Below, piece by piece: positions 1 through 12,373 of a stretch of 64,000 nucleotides of DNA (its first letter is position 1; each line of letters starts with the position of its first letter). Under the pieces are notes generated by a model. That model did no database searches, was not told where the DNA came from, and was given only the letters and a program-made list of their open reading frames with translations. The DNA is from Laetiporus sulphureus 93-53. Taxonomy: Eukaryota; Basidiomycota; Agaricomycetes; Polyporales; Laetiporaceae. The stretch covers positions 153,046 to 217,045 of the forward strand of contig NW_024468553.1 in assembly GCF_001632365.1 (NCBI RefSeq), read 5' to 3'. Position numbers and translations under genes: made by a program.

Positions 1-1768
1 TCGCAAGCCGTCATAGGGCACGCAGCAGCCGCCTCCAGCCAAGACTGTCACGACGCCATCGACACGGCCGCCGCTGCCTTCCCTGACTGGGAGCACTCGC
101 CTCTAACCAAAAGGCAAGACGTATTCATCAAAGCTTCAGAGCTCCTCATGACGCCCAAGTATCAAGAGAAAATCTCCAAAGCGTTGAAGGAAGAGCTGGC
201 GTTTACCGATTTCATGGTAGGCTTCGAGGTGATGGCATCGGTCTACAACCTGCGCCACAACGCCACGCTGGTCCATCAGCTCAAGGGAGAGGTCAAGCCT
301 TCCTTGATACCTGGCGGGCAGATGATGATACAGAAAAGAGCCATGGGAGTCATGTACGCGAAAAGCGGTCCTCGAATGGCCTTTCCCACTCACTCATCGG
401 ACCATGTAACAGCCTTGCGCTCGCACCATGGAACGTGCCCTTGGCGTTGGCTTTCCGAGCCGTTCTCATTCCTATCATCTGTGGCAATACAGTCGCGCTG
501 AAGTGCTCTGCAGTCAGCCCTCGAATTCAAAGTCTCATTGGCCAAATATTCCAGGAGGTACGCACAAGCACCGTTCTGTCTTCATGTCAATATCTAAATG
601 ATGGATCGACAGGCGGGTCTGCCAAAAGGTGTTTTGAACACCATCTCCATAGCGGAGGAGGACATCAGCAAGCGCATGGCGGAGATGATCGATCATCCAG
701 CTTTACGAAAGATCAACGTAAGAGACTCTCTTTCAGGTACAAGCTTCCGCTCACATCTGTGAATGAACAGTTCACAGGCGGTCCGAATGTGGGCAGAGCC
801 ATCGCAATGGAGGCTGTGAAGCACCTGAAGCCCTATGTGCTGGAGCTCGGCGGCAATTGCCCCGTCATCGTATGCAACGTCCCGTCTGATCTAAAAATTC
901 AAAATCCTCAGCATCGTTCGCAGGTCCTAGAGGACGCAGACCTCGAATCTGCAGCACAATCAATCACCACCGGCGGCCTGATGAATTCCGGCCAAATATG
1001 CATGTGGACTCAACATGTCATCGTCCAGCGTGGTGTCCTACGCTCTCTCACCTCCTCTCTGGTCAAAAGCTTTGGTTCCTTCAGCCGGAGGACCTGACGA
1101 GGCATTATCATCATTAATATCAGAGGAATCAGCAGAGCGCGTGCTCAAGATCATCCGTGAGGCAAAGGACGCCGGCGCGCGTATTCTGGTCGGCGACATG
1201 GCCAGACAAACCTCAGTGGTCCAGCCACACCTCCTCGCCGACGTCAAACCAGGAATGGCGCTCTGGGATGAGGAGTGCTTCAGACCAGGTGAGGCAGCGC
1301 TCGATGAACAATAGACAGACCCCTTTATTTAGCGTCGTCGCTCCAGTCGTCACTCTGACCGCAGTGGATACCATCGACGAGGCAGTGCGGTTGGCGAATA
1401 CATGCGATTATTCCCTAATGGCAGGGTTGTGGACTCAAAACATCCACACCGCGCTCGAGATAGCTCCGCGCGTCCGGGCAGGTAAGGCACATATGTTTTC
1501 AACTGAAGTGCTCACAATCATGATGGGTCCTGAACTACAGGATACATCAATATCAACGGACAGTCGGTGCACGGCGAAGGACCCATGGGAGGCCTCAGGT
1601 AAGCATGCATTTTCAGGAATAACATTGGGCATGAAACTCACACTTTTCGTTCGAAACAGCGGCCTCTTGGGTTATGGCCAATTCACGATATCTGAGTTCA
1701 CAGATGACCGCGTACTCCTGCTGCATCCGCAAACATCACCTGTATACTGGATCGCTGGGGCTGCTTGA
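1..1768 (+). CDS. NAD(P)-dependent aldehyde dehydrogenase, 5' partial
   Basis: The spliced frame reads as an aldehyde dehydrogenase of the salicylaldehyde/vanillin dehydrogenase type, oxidising aldehydes to acids. Visible are the APWNVPL cofactor region, FTGGPNVGRAIA, LELGGN with the catalytic Glu, and the active-site Cys in SGQICM. The C-terminal segment has INGQSVHGEGPMGG. I infer introns at 354-412, 558-612, 718-770, 870-923, 1289-1332, 1482-1540 and 1599-1659, all with GT..AG ends. The gene begins upstream of the window. Between about 1070 and 1090 the homologous frame changes by one base, from the VIVQRGV strand to SEESAERVLKIIREAK. This is either an indel error or a frameshift mutation. 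The family is certain; the exact substrate is not visible. Confidence 0.85.
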
Positions 1769-2549
1769 AGCAGATCATAAGCAGGAGAGGATGTGCTCTG
1801 ACTTGATCCTGGGTTTTTGTTTTCGCAGTGCTCACATTTGTCGACGAGACGCGGTTACCACTGCAGACATCAGCGGACCAGCTTTCCTATCCCTAGACGC
1901 AGGCGGCGCTTGAGGCGAAGAACACGGTGCTCGAGCAGCTGTACGCAGAGTGATTTCGAGTGGAGTTTCTTTTTCCGTTATAGAGCTCTGTTGTTGGCTA
2001 TTTTGAACGTAAGACCAATGCGAAAGCATGGCTAGAGAATAAAGCAGCTGTTAGTTCCATAAGTTAGATCGAACTTCAAGGTTGCGCCTCACGGAACCTT
2101 GCGCATTGGCATCGCCAATAACAACGCACGAAGCCGAGGTCTTCACGTAAACATCGTGTCCATGATGGACGCACTTTGCCATTGCTTGCGATGCACTCCA
2201 AACACATGTGTGCTGCTGCTCAGCGACATCATGCCACCACCTCGAGTATGGATGTGGCGTGGGAAGGAGTCTCCAGGCAGCATCCTCTAGCAAATTGGCG
2301 CGCGACATCATTCTCATCGTTGAGCATCTTCAAAGGCCACACATCCTGCCATCATCGCCGTAAGGTCACATCTAAGATATAAAGTGGCCATCGTTCCCGC
2401 TTCAGAACGTTATCACGGCCCTAGATGACCCAGCAACCGAGGTGTCATAACGCCCCAGATCGCACATCGGGCATTGTCATGTGCTTCCCATCTCAAACCT
2501 TTAAGTTTGCGCCCAATCCTCCGACGATTTTGATCGTGCAAGCTCATCT
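1769..2549. other. Intergenic, nothing recognised
   Basis: No reading frame here carries a recognisable family signature. It holds the 3' end of the aldehyde dehydrogenase gene and presumably the promoter of the BTB gene that starts at 2550. Confidence 0.4.
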
Positions 2550-3768
2550 ATGCAGAACAATATGAGCACCGTTCACAGTGTGAGTAGTATGCACCTTTCG
2601 CATTTTGTATCGTGGTAGGCGGTCGCTTATTTATGTACTTGATCAGAGCAACTGGCATCCATTGTTCACTACTGAGGATGCAGGCACCATTACACTATCA
2701 TCACAGGATGCCAACTTGTTCCGCATTCACCTATACACGTTGAAGCGCGCTTCAGGGTGGTTCGCTGCAATGTCCAGCTTGCCCCAAGGTCCTGGCACCA
2801 TCTCAGACGATGTCCTTCACCTGGACGAAGATTCAACGGTGCTCATGCCCCTTCTACAGGTGATTTCTGGAATGGAACTGCCCGATTTAAGCTCGCTGGA
2901 TCTCGTAGAATCCATTCTCTTAGCTGCAGAGAAGTATGACATGCCAGGACCCGTCTCCATTATACGAAACATGATCACCAGCTATCTATCCGAATCAACC
3001 GCACTGCGAGTTTATCGCCTTGCGGGCGCACATTCTTGGAAGGCGCAGGCGCAGTTGGCATCATCATACACTCTTTCGCTCGATCTATCTACCCCAACGG
3101 CGATAGCAGAACTTTCCCGCATGGAAGGGTATCTCCCAGCGCAACTTTTCCTACTGCATAGACAGGGGAAAGACGCACTGAAGAAAGCACTGAACGATGT
3201 TACCCGATTTGCTGCCAATACCAAAGAAAACTGCGAAGGTTGCCGACGATCACCTGATCATGCTCAGTGGAGGAATTTGAAGGAGTTATGGTTATCGCGT
3301 GCAGATGAGGCTCCATTCGGTCGCACAATTAGTGCCGCACAACTCATCGCACCGGAGGTGCTCTCAGTAATCGAGGCGACATGCCCTTCTTGCCGCAGGA
3401 GGCTATACAATGCAGATATGACATTCAACAATCTACGGGATGCAGTGAACAACTTACCCCAGACTGTCATGGTGCGTCCGCGGATACGTTTGCGATACTC
3501 AGTGTATTCACGTCATGTTCGTAGTTTGCATAGCGGCTCAAAAGGCCATTCACACAGTCTGCACAGATGGGGAATTTGGAGAAGGCTCACGCGGGCTATC
3601 TATGTGCTATCGCGTGTGGCGATCATACGCCATAGTGCGCCCTTGGGGAGCGCCATTGACCATCTTTTTCTTACGCCCACTAAACCACCTCCGATCGCTT
3701 GCCAAGTTGACGTCCCAACAGACCAAAGAGATCCCGTGTATGCCGTGTATAGTAACAATCATGTATGA
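2550..3768 (+). CDS. BTB/POZ domain protein
   Basis: An ATG at 2550 opens a 10-codon first exon. An intron at 2580-2646 (GTGAGT..ATCAG) joins it in frame to SNWHPLFTTEDAG. The following 120 or so residues follow the fungal BTB pattern: a displayed strand ending FRIHLYTLKRAS, then GWFAAMSSLPQ, an LHLDEDS strand and the ILLAAEKYDMP helix. Such proteins are common in Agaricomycetes and are thought to mediate protein-protein contacts or act as ubiquitin-ligase adaptors. The C-terminal half contains Cys pairs (CEGCRR, CPSCRR) that could bind a metal. The last 60 or so residues are less protein-like, so the true end may lie near 3470 or after another intron. No frame break is seen. Confidence 0.75.
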
Positions 3769-3910
3769 TACGTCGATCCGGTACAACAGTAGCGCAATCG
3801 GTTGTTGCATAAAATATGTTCTTTCTCTATCCTAGTGGTACCTATGCGAGATAAATGATATATGCTGTACACGTTTACCTCGAGAACATCACTGCAGCAA
3901 ACCTCATCAA

Positions 3911-6697
3911 TCAACTGCTTGAAACCTGGAGAAGCTTCTTCGCGTCGTTTCGCTCGTTCAAAGCAACTTCCAGCTGCTTCTGCGCTGTCTCGCGTCGCAT
4001 GTATTCGATTTCTCTCGGCGACTGGTCGGACAGTTCATTTCGAAGCTTCTGATGCATGCCCGTAGTCGTGGAATCGGGCAAAAGCACGTCCTCCAGAGAC
4101 GTTCGTGAATCTCGCACGCTGCAGCTCTGCCTCGAGCTCCGATATGCATTGCAACGTGGAGGAGAGCTTGTGATTCGACGAGGTGACAGCTGACGGGAAA
4201 TCATTCGAGACGTGCAGGGTTTGCTCTGCACTCAGAGCAGACGGTTCATCCATATCTGCATACACGGCGCCTTGTCAGACATACCGATGACGGTGAATGA
4301 AAAGAGGTGTGTGATTACCTGTTAAATTGCTTTCGAATGCATTCTTCTCCTTCCTGAAGTAGTCGTAGAACTTGAGAAAGTCGTGTTCATCTAAGATACG
4401 GCCTTTATAAGGACACGGGGTAATCCAACAACATTCAGCGTTACTCACCGGAAAGAGGCGTCGTGACAAAGCCGTGCTCCTGAACAGAAGATTTCCCATA
4501 ATAGTCGTCGTCTGGAAGGCCGAGGTGTGCTTCATATGCAGCTTTCCTCTCGCGCATGTCTTGCATATCGTACGCCAACGTGCCCCGCGCCTTGGGCTCG
4601 TCTTCACTCTCCATAGATTCTGCAGTACTCGACGATGTGTCAGACGATACCGACAACGAATACGGCCGTCCAGAAGGTGTCGCATATGACGGGACTTGCA
4701 GACTATCATCATGTGTAAGCATGCCCTCGCTCCACTGGGGTGGCAAAGACAAACGCCGTAAGCGTCCTGAGCTCAAGCGTCGTACTAAATTTGATTGGAG
4801 CGCATCGCTATCATTCTCGTCGCCGCCGAGCGGATTTTCGGATATAGCATTCCAGCGGTTGAGCAACCACATCATAAGCGATCTCGCAGCATTCTTGCTG
4901 GGCCCGCCGAGCAGACGATGAGCGAAAATCCGTGCGATGTCTTCGTACGAGAGACCGTTATCTGGGCACAGAGGAATCTGCGTGAAGAAGGCGAAGAAAT
5001 AAGCGAGCAATGACAGGCTCTCCGGCGGAAAGAGCTGCAGGATGTGTCGAGTGACAGCAATACGCCGACGCTCCTTGTCCGCGTCCTCACGCTCCTGCTC
5101 CTGTGGTGTCTTTGTGTTCGCGCTCTGGGACAACGAGGGGGGCGTCTTCGGTTCCGACAGGGAACGCCTCCGGAACATTCGGGCAGGCGCGCGCACTCTC
5201 GCTCTTCGCGTCCTGAGCATCCTGAGCATCCAGAGCATCCTTCTTCTTCTCGTCCTCGCTCATCTCCGCTTGTACGCACCACGTCCACAGAGCATCGTGC
5301 ATCGTGCGATCGAAGAGCGGCTCGGGGAGGGAATTGATGTATGATGTCAGCACAGCGCATATATCAGCCATCGGAGCATGGCGTAGCAATGGTGAGCGGG
5401 ACACGTTAGCATTCGTGTCGAATGCGCGGACCAGCTCTACGAGATTTGCGCGGTTAGGGAGTGCACGAAAAAGGTCGGTTTGGTAGATGCCTATGTATAT
5501 GCGTCAGCCTGACGTTCGTCACAAGTAAGCGGAGCAGCCAACCTGTTCTGTATAGCTCTTCCACACAAGTATCGTATTTGCAGGAGAGCCACTTACAGCA
5601 TCCCGAAGAGATGCATCAAATATCCCCGCTTCACGAGTAATCACGTTAGCCAGATCAGATCGATCAACGATAGCAAAACGACATACGAGCTCGCTCCTTC
5701 CCCATCTCCGCCGCCATTGCTCATCTGTCCAACCACTCCTGCCGCTCCCGCTCCTCCTCCTGCTTCCGCTCGAGAAACTCATCCATCTCGATGTAATCAT
5801 TCACGTCCTGGCGACCCAGCTGCAACAGCTGCAAGAGGGATAGGAGCACTCCACGGGCTTCTGGCTGCTGGAACGGTGGCGCATCGCGCGGCTCGAGCGT
5901 GCCCTCGTGCATGTCGTGCTGCCACAGCATACTCGAAGGGCCCGGGTCGTCCAACACGTACGGGGTGTGGCCCGCGATGCGCATCGACCGCGCACGTCTA
6001 TGCCTGGCACCATCGTTGCCGCCCTCGTTGAGCAAGTCTTCCTCCGCCACCTGCCCAGGAGCGGCAGGAGCCCATGAAGCTGCCCGATGTCACGACGAAG
6101 CTACACCAGGTGGGAGCTGGCCACATGCTCTCGCGAGGCGGTCGTACTCGGTGTCAATAGAGTGGACCATGCTGAGCTTCGGGTTTGCAAGCGGGCTACG
6201 GGAAGAGAGAGGAATGCGAGCGAAGGACGATGCTAGAGAGGAAGGAACGTGATCCCCTTGCTGGTAGTCTGCATGCAAGGGGCTCAGCGGCTCGGAATAA
6301 GCGTCAGAGAGGTGGGACGAAGGCAGAGAAGAGAAGCGTGGGTAGCTATGGACAGAAGAGACATTCGGCACCGAGAGACGCTTGTCATTGCGCATGTCGA
6401 GGTGTAATAGAGCGGGATGGGTGAGGCATGTCTTTCGGCAAAACGTGTCGGAGAAGGCGCAGCATATGGATCAAGGTTTAGCTGCGTCCGATGAAGAATC
6501 CCGCGTGACGTATGTGGAGATCTTCCCTCTTCCTGCTCCTTTCCAGCGACGGATCCTCTTTCCCTTTGAGGCCGCTCCGTCATCTGTGGCAGAGCATCCT
6601 TCACAGAGAACCGTACAGCGGGCATACGCGCTTCCACAGCCAACTGAGCGGCTTCGGTCGCACAGGACGCTCTGCGTGGTCGAGAGTTGACTGGCAT
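3911..6697 (-). CDS. RhoGAP domain protein with C-terminal coiled coil
   Basis: The N-terminal low-complexity region (ATG possibly at 6697, MPVNSRPRR) is followed by a segment with LLNEGGND and then a RhoGAP domain. The domain shows GIYQTDLFRALPNRANLVELVRAFD, ADICAVLTSYINSLPEPLF and FPPESLSLLAYFFAFFTQI, ending in YEDIARIFAHRLLG. After a Ser-rich linker come DEHDFLKFYDYFRKEKN and a coiled coil (ISELEAELQRA, EIEYMRRETAQKQLEVALNERN). RhoGAPs switch off Rho-family GTPases. The position of the arginine finger (GIYR in the family) reads GIYQ, so catalysis is uncertain. Introns near 6050-6095 and 5490-5545 have good borders. A one-base frame change occurs near 4105-4120, and another is likely near 6330-6400. 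Exon limits are approximate. Confidence 0.7.
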
Positions 6698-6865
6698 AAT
6701 CGGAAGCAGAAACGATTCAAGAGCGAACAATCCTGAGACCTGCACAGGAGTAAGCTGGTAGAACGAAGAGGATGCGGAGGCGGATGCGGACGGCAGGAGG
6801 GTAGGGGTGGAGCGAGGATGCAAGCACCGCGGAGCATCTGCCTCATGAAGCAGACCGAGTGGCAC

Positions 6866-8162
6866 GCTTGGCTGGGCGGCGGTTCGAGATTAGGCCGGGC
6901 TGGCTCACGTTCGGATTCTGACTGAGCTAGCCAAGGAAACTGAGCGAGACCAACATGCGCACAAATGCGGGTGACACGAGATTTAGTGGAAATGCTAGTC
7001 GGGATCACAATTTGATCGAGATCGCATGAGCTTCAACCCCTTTTCTCTTCCCCCTGTCCTTGTCGTACAAACGGCAGATGCCAAGGCTGGGACGGCTGTA
7101 AGGGTGTTCCATCCGCAGCAAACATACATCCTCCAACTCTCCGGAGAAGACGAGCCCATCGACTGCCTACGAGCGCGGGTTGAAAATCTGAGGTCCGACG
7201 TCGGAAACAATCCTGCATTCGCACAGAAAACAAGGAAGCTTGATGCTAGAAGAATCTCGACCCGCAATACGTCCAATTGGACGCGAGCGCTGCCAGAGTT
7301 ATGCTAGCAAGTACCGCAGGGCCAATCATATCCCGCTCAAGAGTTCAGCCAGGAAGTGTTCCCCTATCGTGGCTCAGCATTCAGGGAATCTTAAGACGCG
7401 AGGCCAAAAATAATCGTAACGGTCTGGATGTCTGTATCGCAATTCAGATCTTGCCCAAATCACATCGCATTTTCAACACTCTGCATTCCAGTGACCGAAC
7501 GTTGCTCCACTCACCGATCGGTCAATCGTGCTCTATCTTTCCGACTCGCAAATCGACAGAGCTCTCCCGGTGGCTGAGCCGCCATTACACGGTGCCTTGC
7601 GGACATCTCAGCGAGTCCCATGAATGATTGCCATGCTGCGTGGTGTCGATCGAGACTATCAGTCTCGACCCCGGCCTTGAAGCCCGCCTAACCACTTCGG
7701 ATTTCCTCGAGAGTCACTGGAACCACCTGAGTGCCACCGAACGAGAGAATATTCAACAAATAGAAGCCATGAACGAGCCAGTTTGGAAGCGTGATATAAT
7801 CAAGTCGAGAAGAGGTCCATCGATGCGTGGAGTCAAAGCGGGCATACACCGTCAAACACCGTCAAACACACTCGCACCCCGGGCGTGATGTGACATACGT
7901 GCACGTGAATGCGGTCACGTCGCGTCGGTCAGGGCGCGCTTGTGGCGCGCCCCTTAACCCGTCTAAGCGCGTTCGACCATCAACGTAGTCGTAAGCACAC
8001 CACTAACTAGAGATATCGATCGCAGTGAGATCGAAGGAGCGTTCTCTGCTTTTATGGGCTTTCGCTCAGTCATGCTTCCCCTTCTCACTCCGACGGAATC
8101 ATCATTCCATAATGCGCACTTAAAAATATTTATTGACCACCCACTGCCAACGTATTCCTGTT
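6866..8162. other. No gene supported
   Basis: An open frame at 7026-7307 (plus) starts with ATG and has a plausible N-terminus (MSFNPFSLPP), but I cannot link it to a family. A second frame at 7628-7888 is also unsupported. Two short direct repeats of CACCGTCAAACAC occur near 7848-7870. Otherwise nothing was recognised. Confidence 0.3.
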
Positions 8163-9703
8163 TCACGCTAGTATCTCCTCCAGCGTCTCAATGATTCTGT
8201 CGATCTCGTCCACCGTGTTGTAATGTACCAGAGAGATCCGCACTACTCCATCCTCCATCTCGAGCCTCGGCTGTAGTGTGTCCACCAATGTGTAGGCATA
8301 AAAATGTCCATAACGGATGCCGATCTATACGAGCGGATGAATGTGCGACCATCAGCCAAAATCGGAGGAAAACACGTGCGGGGCAGTGACTACCGCCTTC
8401 CCGCTAGCAGTACTGGTCACTCACTTCTCCCCTGTCATCAAAGCCGCGCACGACATCACTGCTTCTCATAGCCCGCTCCCCGACCACTGCGAAGCTTATG
8501 GTCGGCACCCTGCTCAGACTCTCTCTTTCATCGCTTACGATTTTCACCCCTCTACTCTCCTTGCTGCGCAAGTACGCGAGCAGAGGAGCGATGAGTGTCT
8601 GCTCGTGCTTTGCAATCGCATCAAAAGCGTCTTCGAGGGATGAAGAAGGCGTGAGCGAACGTAGATAAACTGGGACGGCGGTGCATCCGTATACAACCTC
8701 GTATCCTGGGCCCCCGGGCTGAAGCTTATAGGGCTTCAACACAACTTGAGGTGCAAGGAAGTGATGTGCGAGTGACGAGAGTGATTGTCTCAGTGAGGTG
8801 GTGTGAGTGTAGAGCACCGAGGCATGCGGGCCGTATACCTGCATGGGTTGGACCTCAGTAGGTCTTCGCAACCATATCGAATAACTTGCCTTGTACATGG
8901 AGAATACACAGTAATCGACATCCCAATCGCGAACGTCCATCCGTCTATGCGGAGTATACGCGACGCAATCCACACAGACCTCAACCTTTCCCGCTCCCAA
9001 CTCCTTTGCCCGTCTTCTCACCGCTTGTACTACTTCCTTCACCGGGGCGATGGATCCAAGGATGTTCGAGCATCCGATGAATGCGACCAGCTGTGTCTTG
9101 GTGCTGATCAGCGGGAGCAGATCGTCCAGTTGCAACGACACCGCGTAAGGATCATTGGGATATGCAGAGATGTGCGATGCGTTCCAGGTCTTGATCGTCG
9201 CTCCTCTGCGAGCTGCAAGTCTCTTCCATGGACCTCCATTCGCTAGAAAAGATTGACGATCAGATCAGTCTGATCCAGCCCCATCAATAACGCTAGAACG
9301 CGGGCACGCGCATTCATGTTTCCCAGTGATGATCAGCTCACACCCCGCATGCACATCTATCTCCATCGCATGCGCCAAGTTCTCCACAAGCATCGTCGCA
9401 CTGCTCCCAACACTAGTGCAAACGCCACTTCGTCTACGCTCTCCGCGTTGAACAGCTCCCGTGCGGCGTCCGCGTCAGCCGCAACACGCTCGGTGCTTGC
9501 AACCGAGACTGCGTAATCCACGCCGAGCTTGACATTCGTGTGCAGAAGGTAGTCCGAGATACGGGCAACGGCGTCTGCGAGGCATTGCGAGCCGCCGGCG
9601 TTGTCGGCGTAAATGAAGGTAGTTGTCGTTTCTCACCACCCTTTCTCGATCTCAACTTTAGAAGGCACGTGGCCCTCCTCAGCTGGCTTATCGGATCCTT
9701 CAA
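8163..9703 (-). CDS. Class-V aminotransferase / cysteine desulfurase-like protein
   Basis: Fold-type I PLP enzyme of the fungal SufS-like kind. In order the conceptual protein shows YADNAGGSQCLADAVARISDYLL, TMLVENLAHAMEI, CELIITGKHE, NGGPWKRLAARRGATI, LVAFIGCSNILGS, VEVCVDCVAYTPHRR, DVDYCVFSMYK and GGPGYEVVYGCTAVPVYL. The last exon encodes IGIRYGHFYAYTLVDTLQP and ends SLVHYNTVDEIDRIIETLEEIL. The family acts in cysteine or sulfur metabolism, but the fungal members are poorly characterised. The lysine in the SMYK segment could be the PLP-binding residue. The frame changes by one base near 9418, between VDEVAFA and SSATMLVEN, and the junction near 9242-9320 has no clean donor. The first exon and start codon are not resolved. 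Confidence 0.75.
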
Positions 9704-9762
9704 AAGTGAAGACGGGTTCCCAAGCCCCCAATCTCAAGCGTCCACGTCCGTCCTCAGCCAAC

Positions 9763-12373
9763 ATGGATGCTCCCCCGCCTGTTCCCAAGCTGCCTGGTGA
9801 CATCATCCTGGAGGTCTTTAGCCACAGGTCTCTGCGCTTCCCTGGAGCCCAGACCAACGAAGAGTCCGACTGTGGCGACAACGAACGCCTATCGATGCTG
9901 GGTGAGAAGGTGTTGGACACTGCGGTGACGTTCACCCTCTTCAATAAGAAACCGTTGCGAACGCACAGGACATCGAGGTGCGTTACATGCATTGCAGGGC
10001 CCTGCGACGTGCTGATCGGTCGTGATCGCGACTAGTCCCAGCGCATGGAAATCCTCTCGGAGGCGAATCTGAACAAATGGGTCGCTAACTACAAGCTCAG
10101 AGAGAAAGTACGCTGCAGCTCTGATGCACTTGCCAGCCTCACAAGCCCGACAGTGAGTCTTGCATATCCTGCACCGCATGCCGCATTGTCGACGACAGAT
10201 CGCAGGAAACACATTTGCTCTTCTGTTCGTATGTCGGTGCAGTCTATGTGCAGAATGGGGTGGAGACGGTGCAGAACTGGATCGGGCATCTCATCGACCC
10301 GGACTACGAACTGTCCGTTCCGGCTGCCGGCGGCGAGCCATACACGTACAAGAGAGTCAAAACCGAACCTATGAGCTCGCCGACACCCCCTCCTTTCATG
10401 GCTCCACTGCAGCCATTTCCCATTGACCTGCTTGCCCCTGCGAAGGGCCAGTCCACGTTTTTGCCGCTGTTCAACCAGACAGCGAACCAGCGCAGGTTGG
10501 CGGTTGATTACCCGGCGCAATTTTCAGGCCCTCCACATGCTGGGCGTTGGACGGTTCAGTGTGTTGGTGCGTAGCTCACACGCCTTTGTATCCGGCCGTG
10601 GATTAGTAACCTTCGAAACACATTGAACGGTATCCCCAAAGGCGAAGGTTCCGATGCTAGCAAGCAGCTCACCAAAGGGGAAGCGGCGAGACAGGCATAC
10701 TACGCGATGGGATGGGCACCTCTTGAGTGCCCTCCGATTCCCACTCTCGATGTCCATGATGCGGGAAGCGGGTCAACGATGGGGAGTGGGAGCGGGAATG
10801 GTGGGGGATCGAGCATAGGCAGGACGAGCGAGTCAAGCGCTGGCTCGGGCACAGGTTCATCAAGCGCCCGTGCGGGCGCTTCCTCCTCGTCCTCATTTTC
10901 CTCTTCCACTGAGGGCTCTGCGCCGCTGCTGAGGATCGGCGTGGGCCAGGCGGCGGGTTCTGGTACGGAATCTGGCTCTGTCTCCGGCGGGGACGCGCCC
11001 TTTTATGTGGGTGTAGATGGCTTGGGCGCGACGGCCACTGCCGGCAACCTCGTATCGGTCGGGATGCCTGCACCCACCTCAAGTTCGACCTCCTCTGGCA
11101 GCGCAGAGAACGTGCCACCGGTTGTGGTCGATGCAGGTGCGGATTCTTCTGCCGGGTCGTCTGCTTCCACTAACTCTGGCGGATCCTCTGGCTCTGGTTC
11201 TGGCAGAGACGCGAATGCTGCGCTCACCTCTGTCGGTGCAGATGCGTCTGATGCGACTGCCACTGTAGGCGACCTTGCGTCCGCCGGTCTCACGGCGCCC
11301 GCCGCACCTGCTGCTTCATCCAGCTCAATCTCTTCTGGCAATGACGCCAACTCGCCCTTCACAGTCGTCAACGCAGGCACATCCGGCGCGTCACCGTCCT
11401 CTGATGGTGCTCCCTCCCCCAGTGTGATTGGGACCCACTCTGGTGAGAATTCAGCTCTCATCTCCGTCGGCGCAGACAACTCAGGCGTAACCGCCACTGC
11501 AGGTAACCTCGCCGCTTCCATCGCACCTGCTGCCTCCCCCTCCTCTGGCTGTGGATCCTCTAACGACGCGAATGCTACGCTGGCAGTAGTCAACACAGGT
11601 CTTCCTCCTCCACGCCCTCGTCCGGCTCTGGCTCAGGTTCAGATGCACTCATCTCCATCGGCGCAGATGACTTAGGCGTGACCGCCACTGCAGGCAACCT
11701 CACCTCGATTGACCTCACTGCTCTTACCGCACCTGCTGCCTCCCCTGCCTCTAGCTCCGGCCTCGGCTCTAGATCCTCTAACGACGCGAACGCCCTGCTG
11801 GCAGTAGGCAATTCAGGTTCTTTCTCCTTCACGCCCTCATTTGGCTCTGGCTCAGGTTCAGATGCGCTCATATCCATCGGCGCAGATGACTCAGGCGTGA
11901 CCACCGCTGCAGGCAAACTCACCTCAACCGTTCTCGCTGCTCCTCCCGCACCTGCTGTCTCCCCCGCCTCCGGCTCCGGCTCCTCTAACAACGCGAATGC
12001 CCCACTGGCAGACGTCAACGCGGGTTCTTCCTCTTCCATGCCATTGTCCGGCTCTTCTGACTCTGATGCGAACTCGGCACTCATCTCCGTTGGCGCAGAC
12101 AACTCCGCCGTAGCTGCCACTGCAGGCGACCTCACCTCGGTCGGCGTCGCCGCGCCCACACCTGCCCCCGCCGATACTTCTTTCTCCTACACTACCTCCT
12201 CAGACTCATCAGATCGGCTCATCGTCGCGAATATTGATTCCGAGCCTGGCTCCAGCTCCAACTCGGGCTCGAGCTCTGGATCCGGCTCTGGCTCGGACGC
12301 GCTCATCTCGGTTGGTCCGGGCTCGGAAGGAGTGACTGCTATCGTTGGCTTCCTTGCTTCTGTTGCTTTATGA
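9763..12373 (+). CDS. RNase III-like domain + dsRBD protein with a long repetitive Ser/Gly/Ala tail
   Basis: ATG at 9763 begins MDAPPPVPKLPGDIILEVFSHRSLRFPG, an RNase III-like helical domain with DNERLSMLGEKVLDTAVTF. After an intron (about 9985-10036) come SQRMEILSEANLNKW, then an intron at 10153-10205 and LLFCSYVGAVYVQNGVETVQNW. A proline-rich linker leads to a double-stranded RNA-binding domain (AQFSGPPHAGRWTVQCV, then NGIPKGEG and KQLTKGEAARQAYYAMGWA). The acidic catalytic signature NERLEFLGD is altered to NERLSMLGE, so nuclease activity is doubtful. From 10780 a tail of more than 500 residues repeats a unit with SGSGSDALIS, GADDSGVTATAGNLTS, AAS and SSNDANA. Frame changes occur near 9952 and at about 11600. 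The second is a single missing T relative to a later copy of the same repeat, and it would end the protein at 11675. Confidence 0.75.
10780..12345 (+). repeat. Degenerate tandem coding repeat in the RNase III-like gene
   Basis: At least five to six imperfect copies of a unit of roughly 180-200 bp encode the Ser/Gly/Ala/Asp-rich tail. Each copy contains a GCAGATGACT-like GADDSG stretch, ACTGCAGGCAACCTC (TAGNL), a run of GCACCTGCTGCCTCC, and TCTAACGACGCGAATGC (SNDANA). The unit is read in one frame up to 11600 and in the next frame after it. Confidence 0.75.

Noticed and set aside
10669..12159. Long minus-strand open frames opposite the RNase III-like tail
   Set aside because: They are shadows of a GC-rich, repetitive coding strand. 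Their composition (Glu/Ala/Pro-rich) follows from the repeat and shows no domain.
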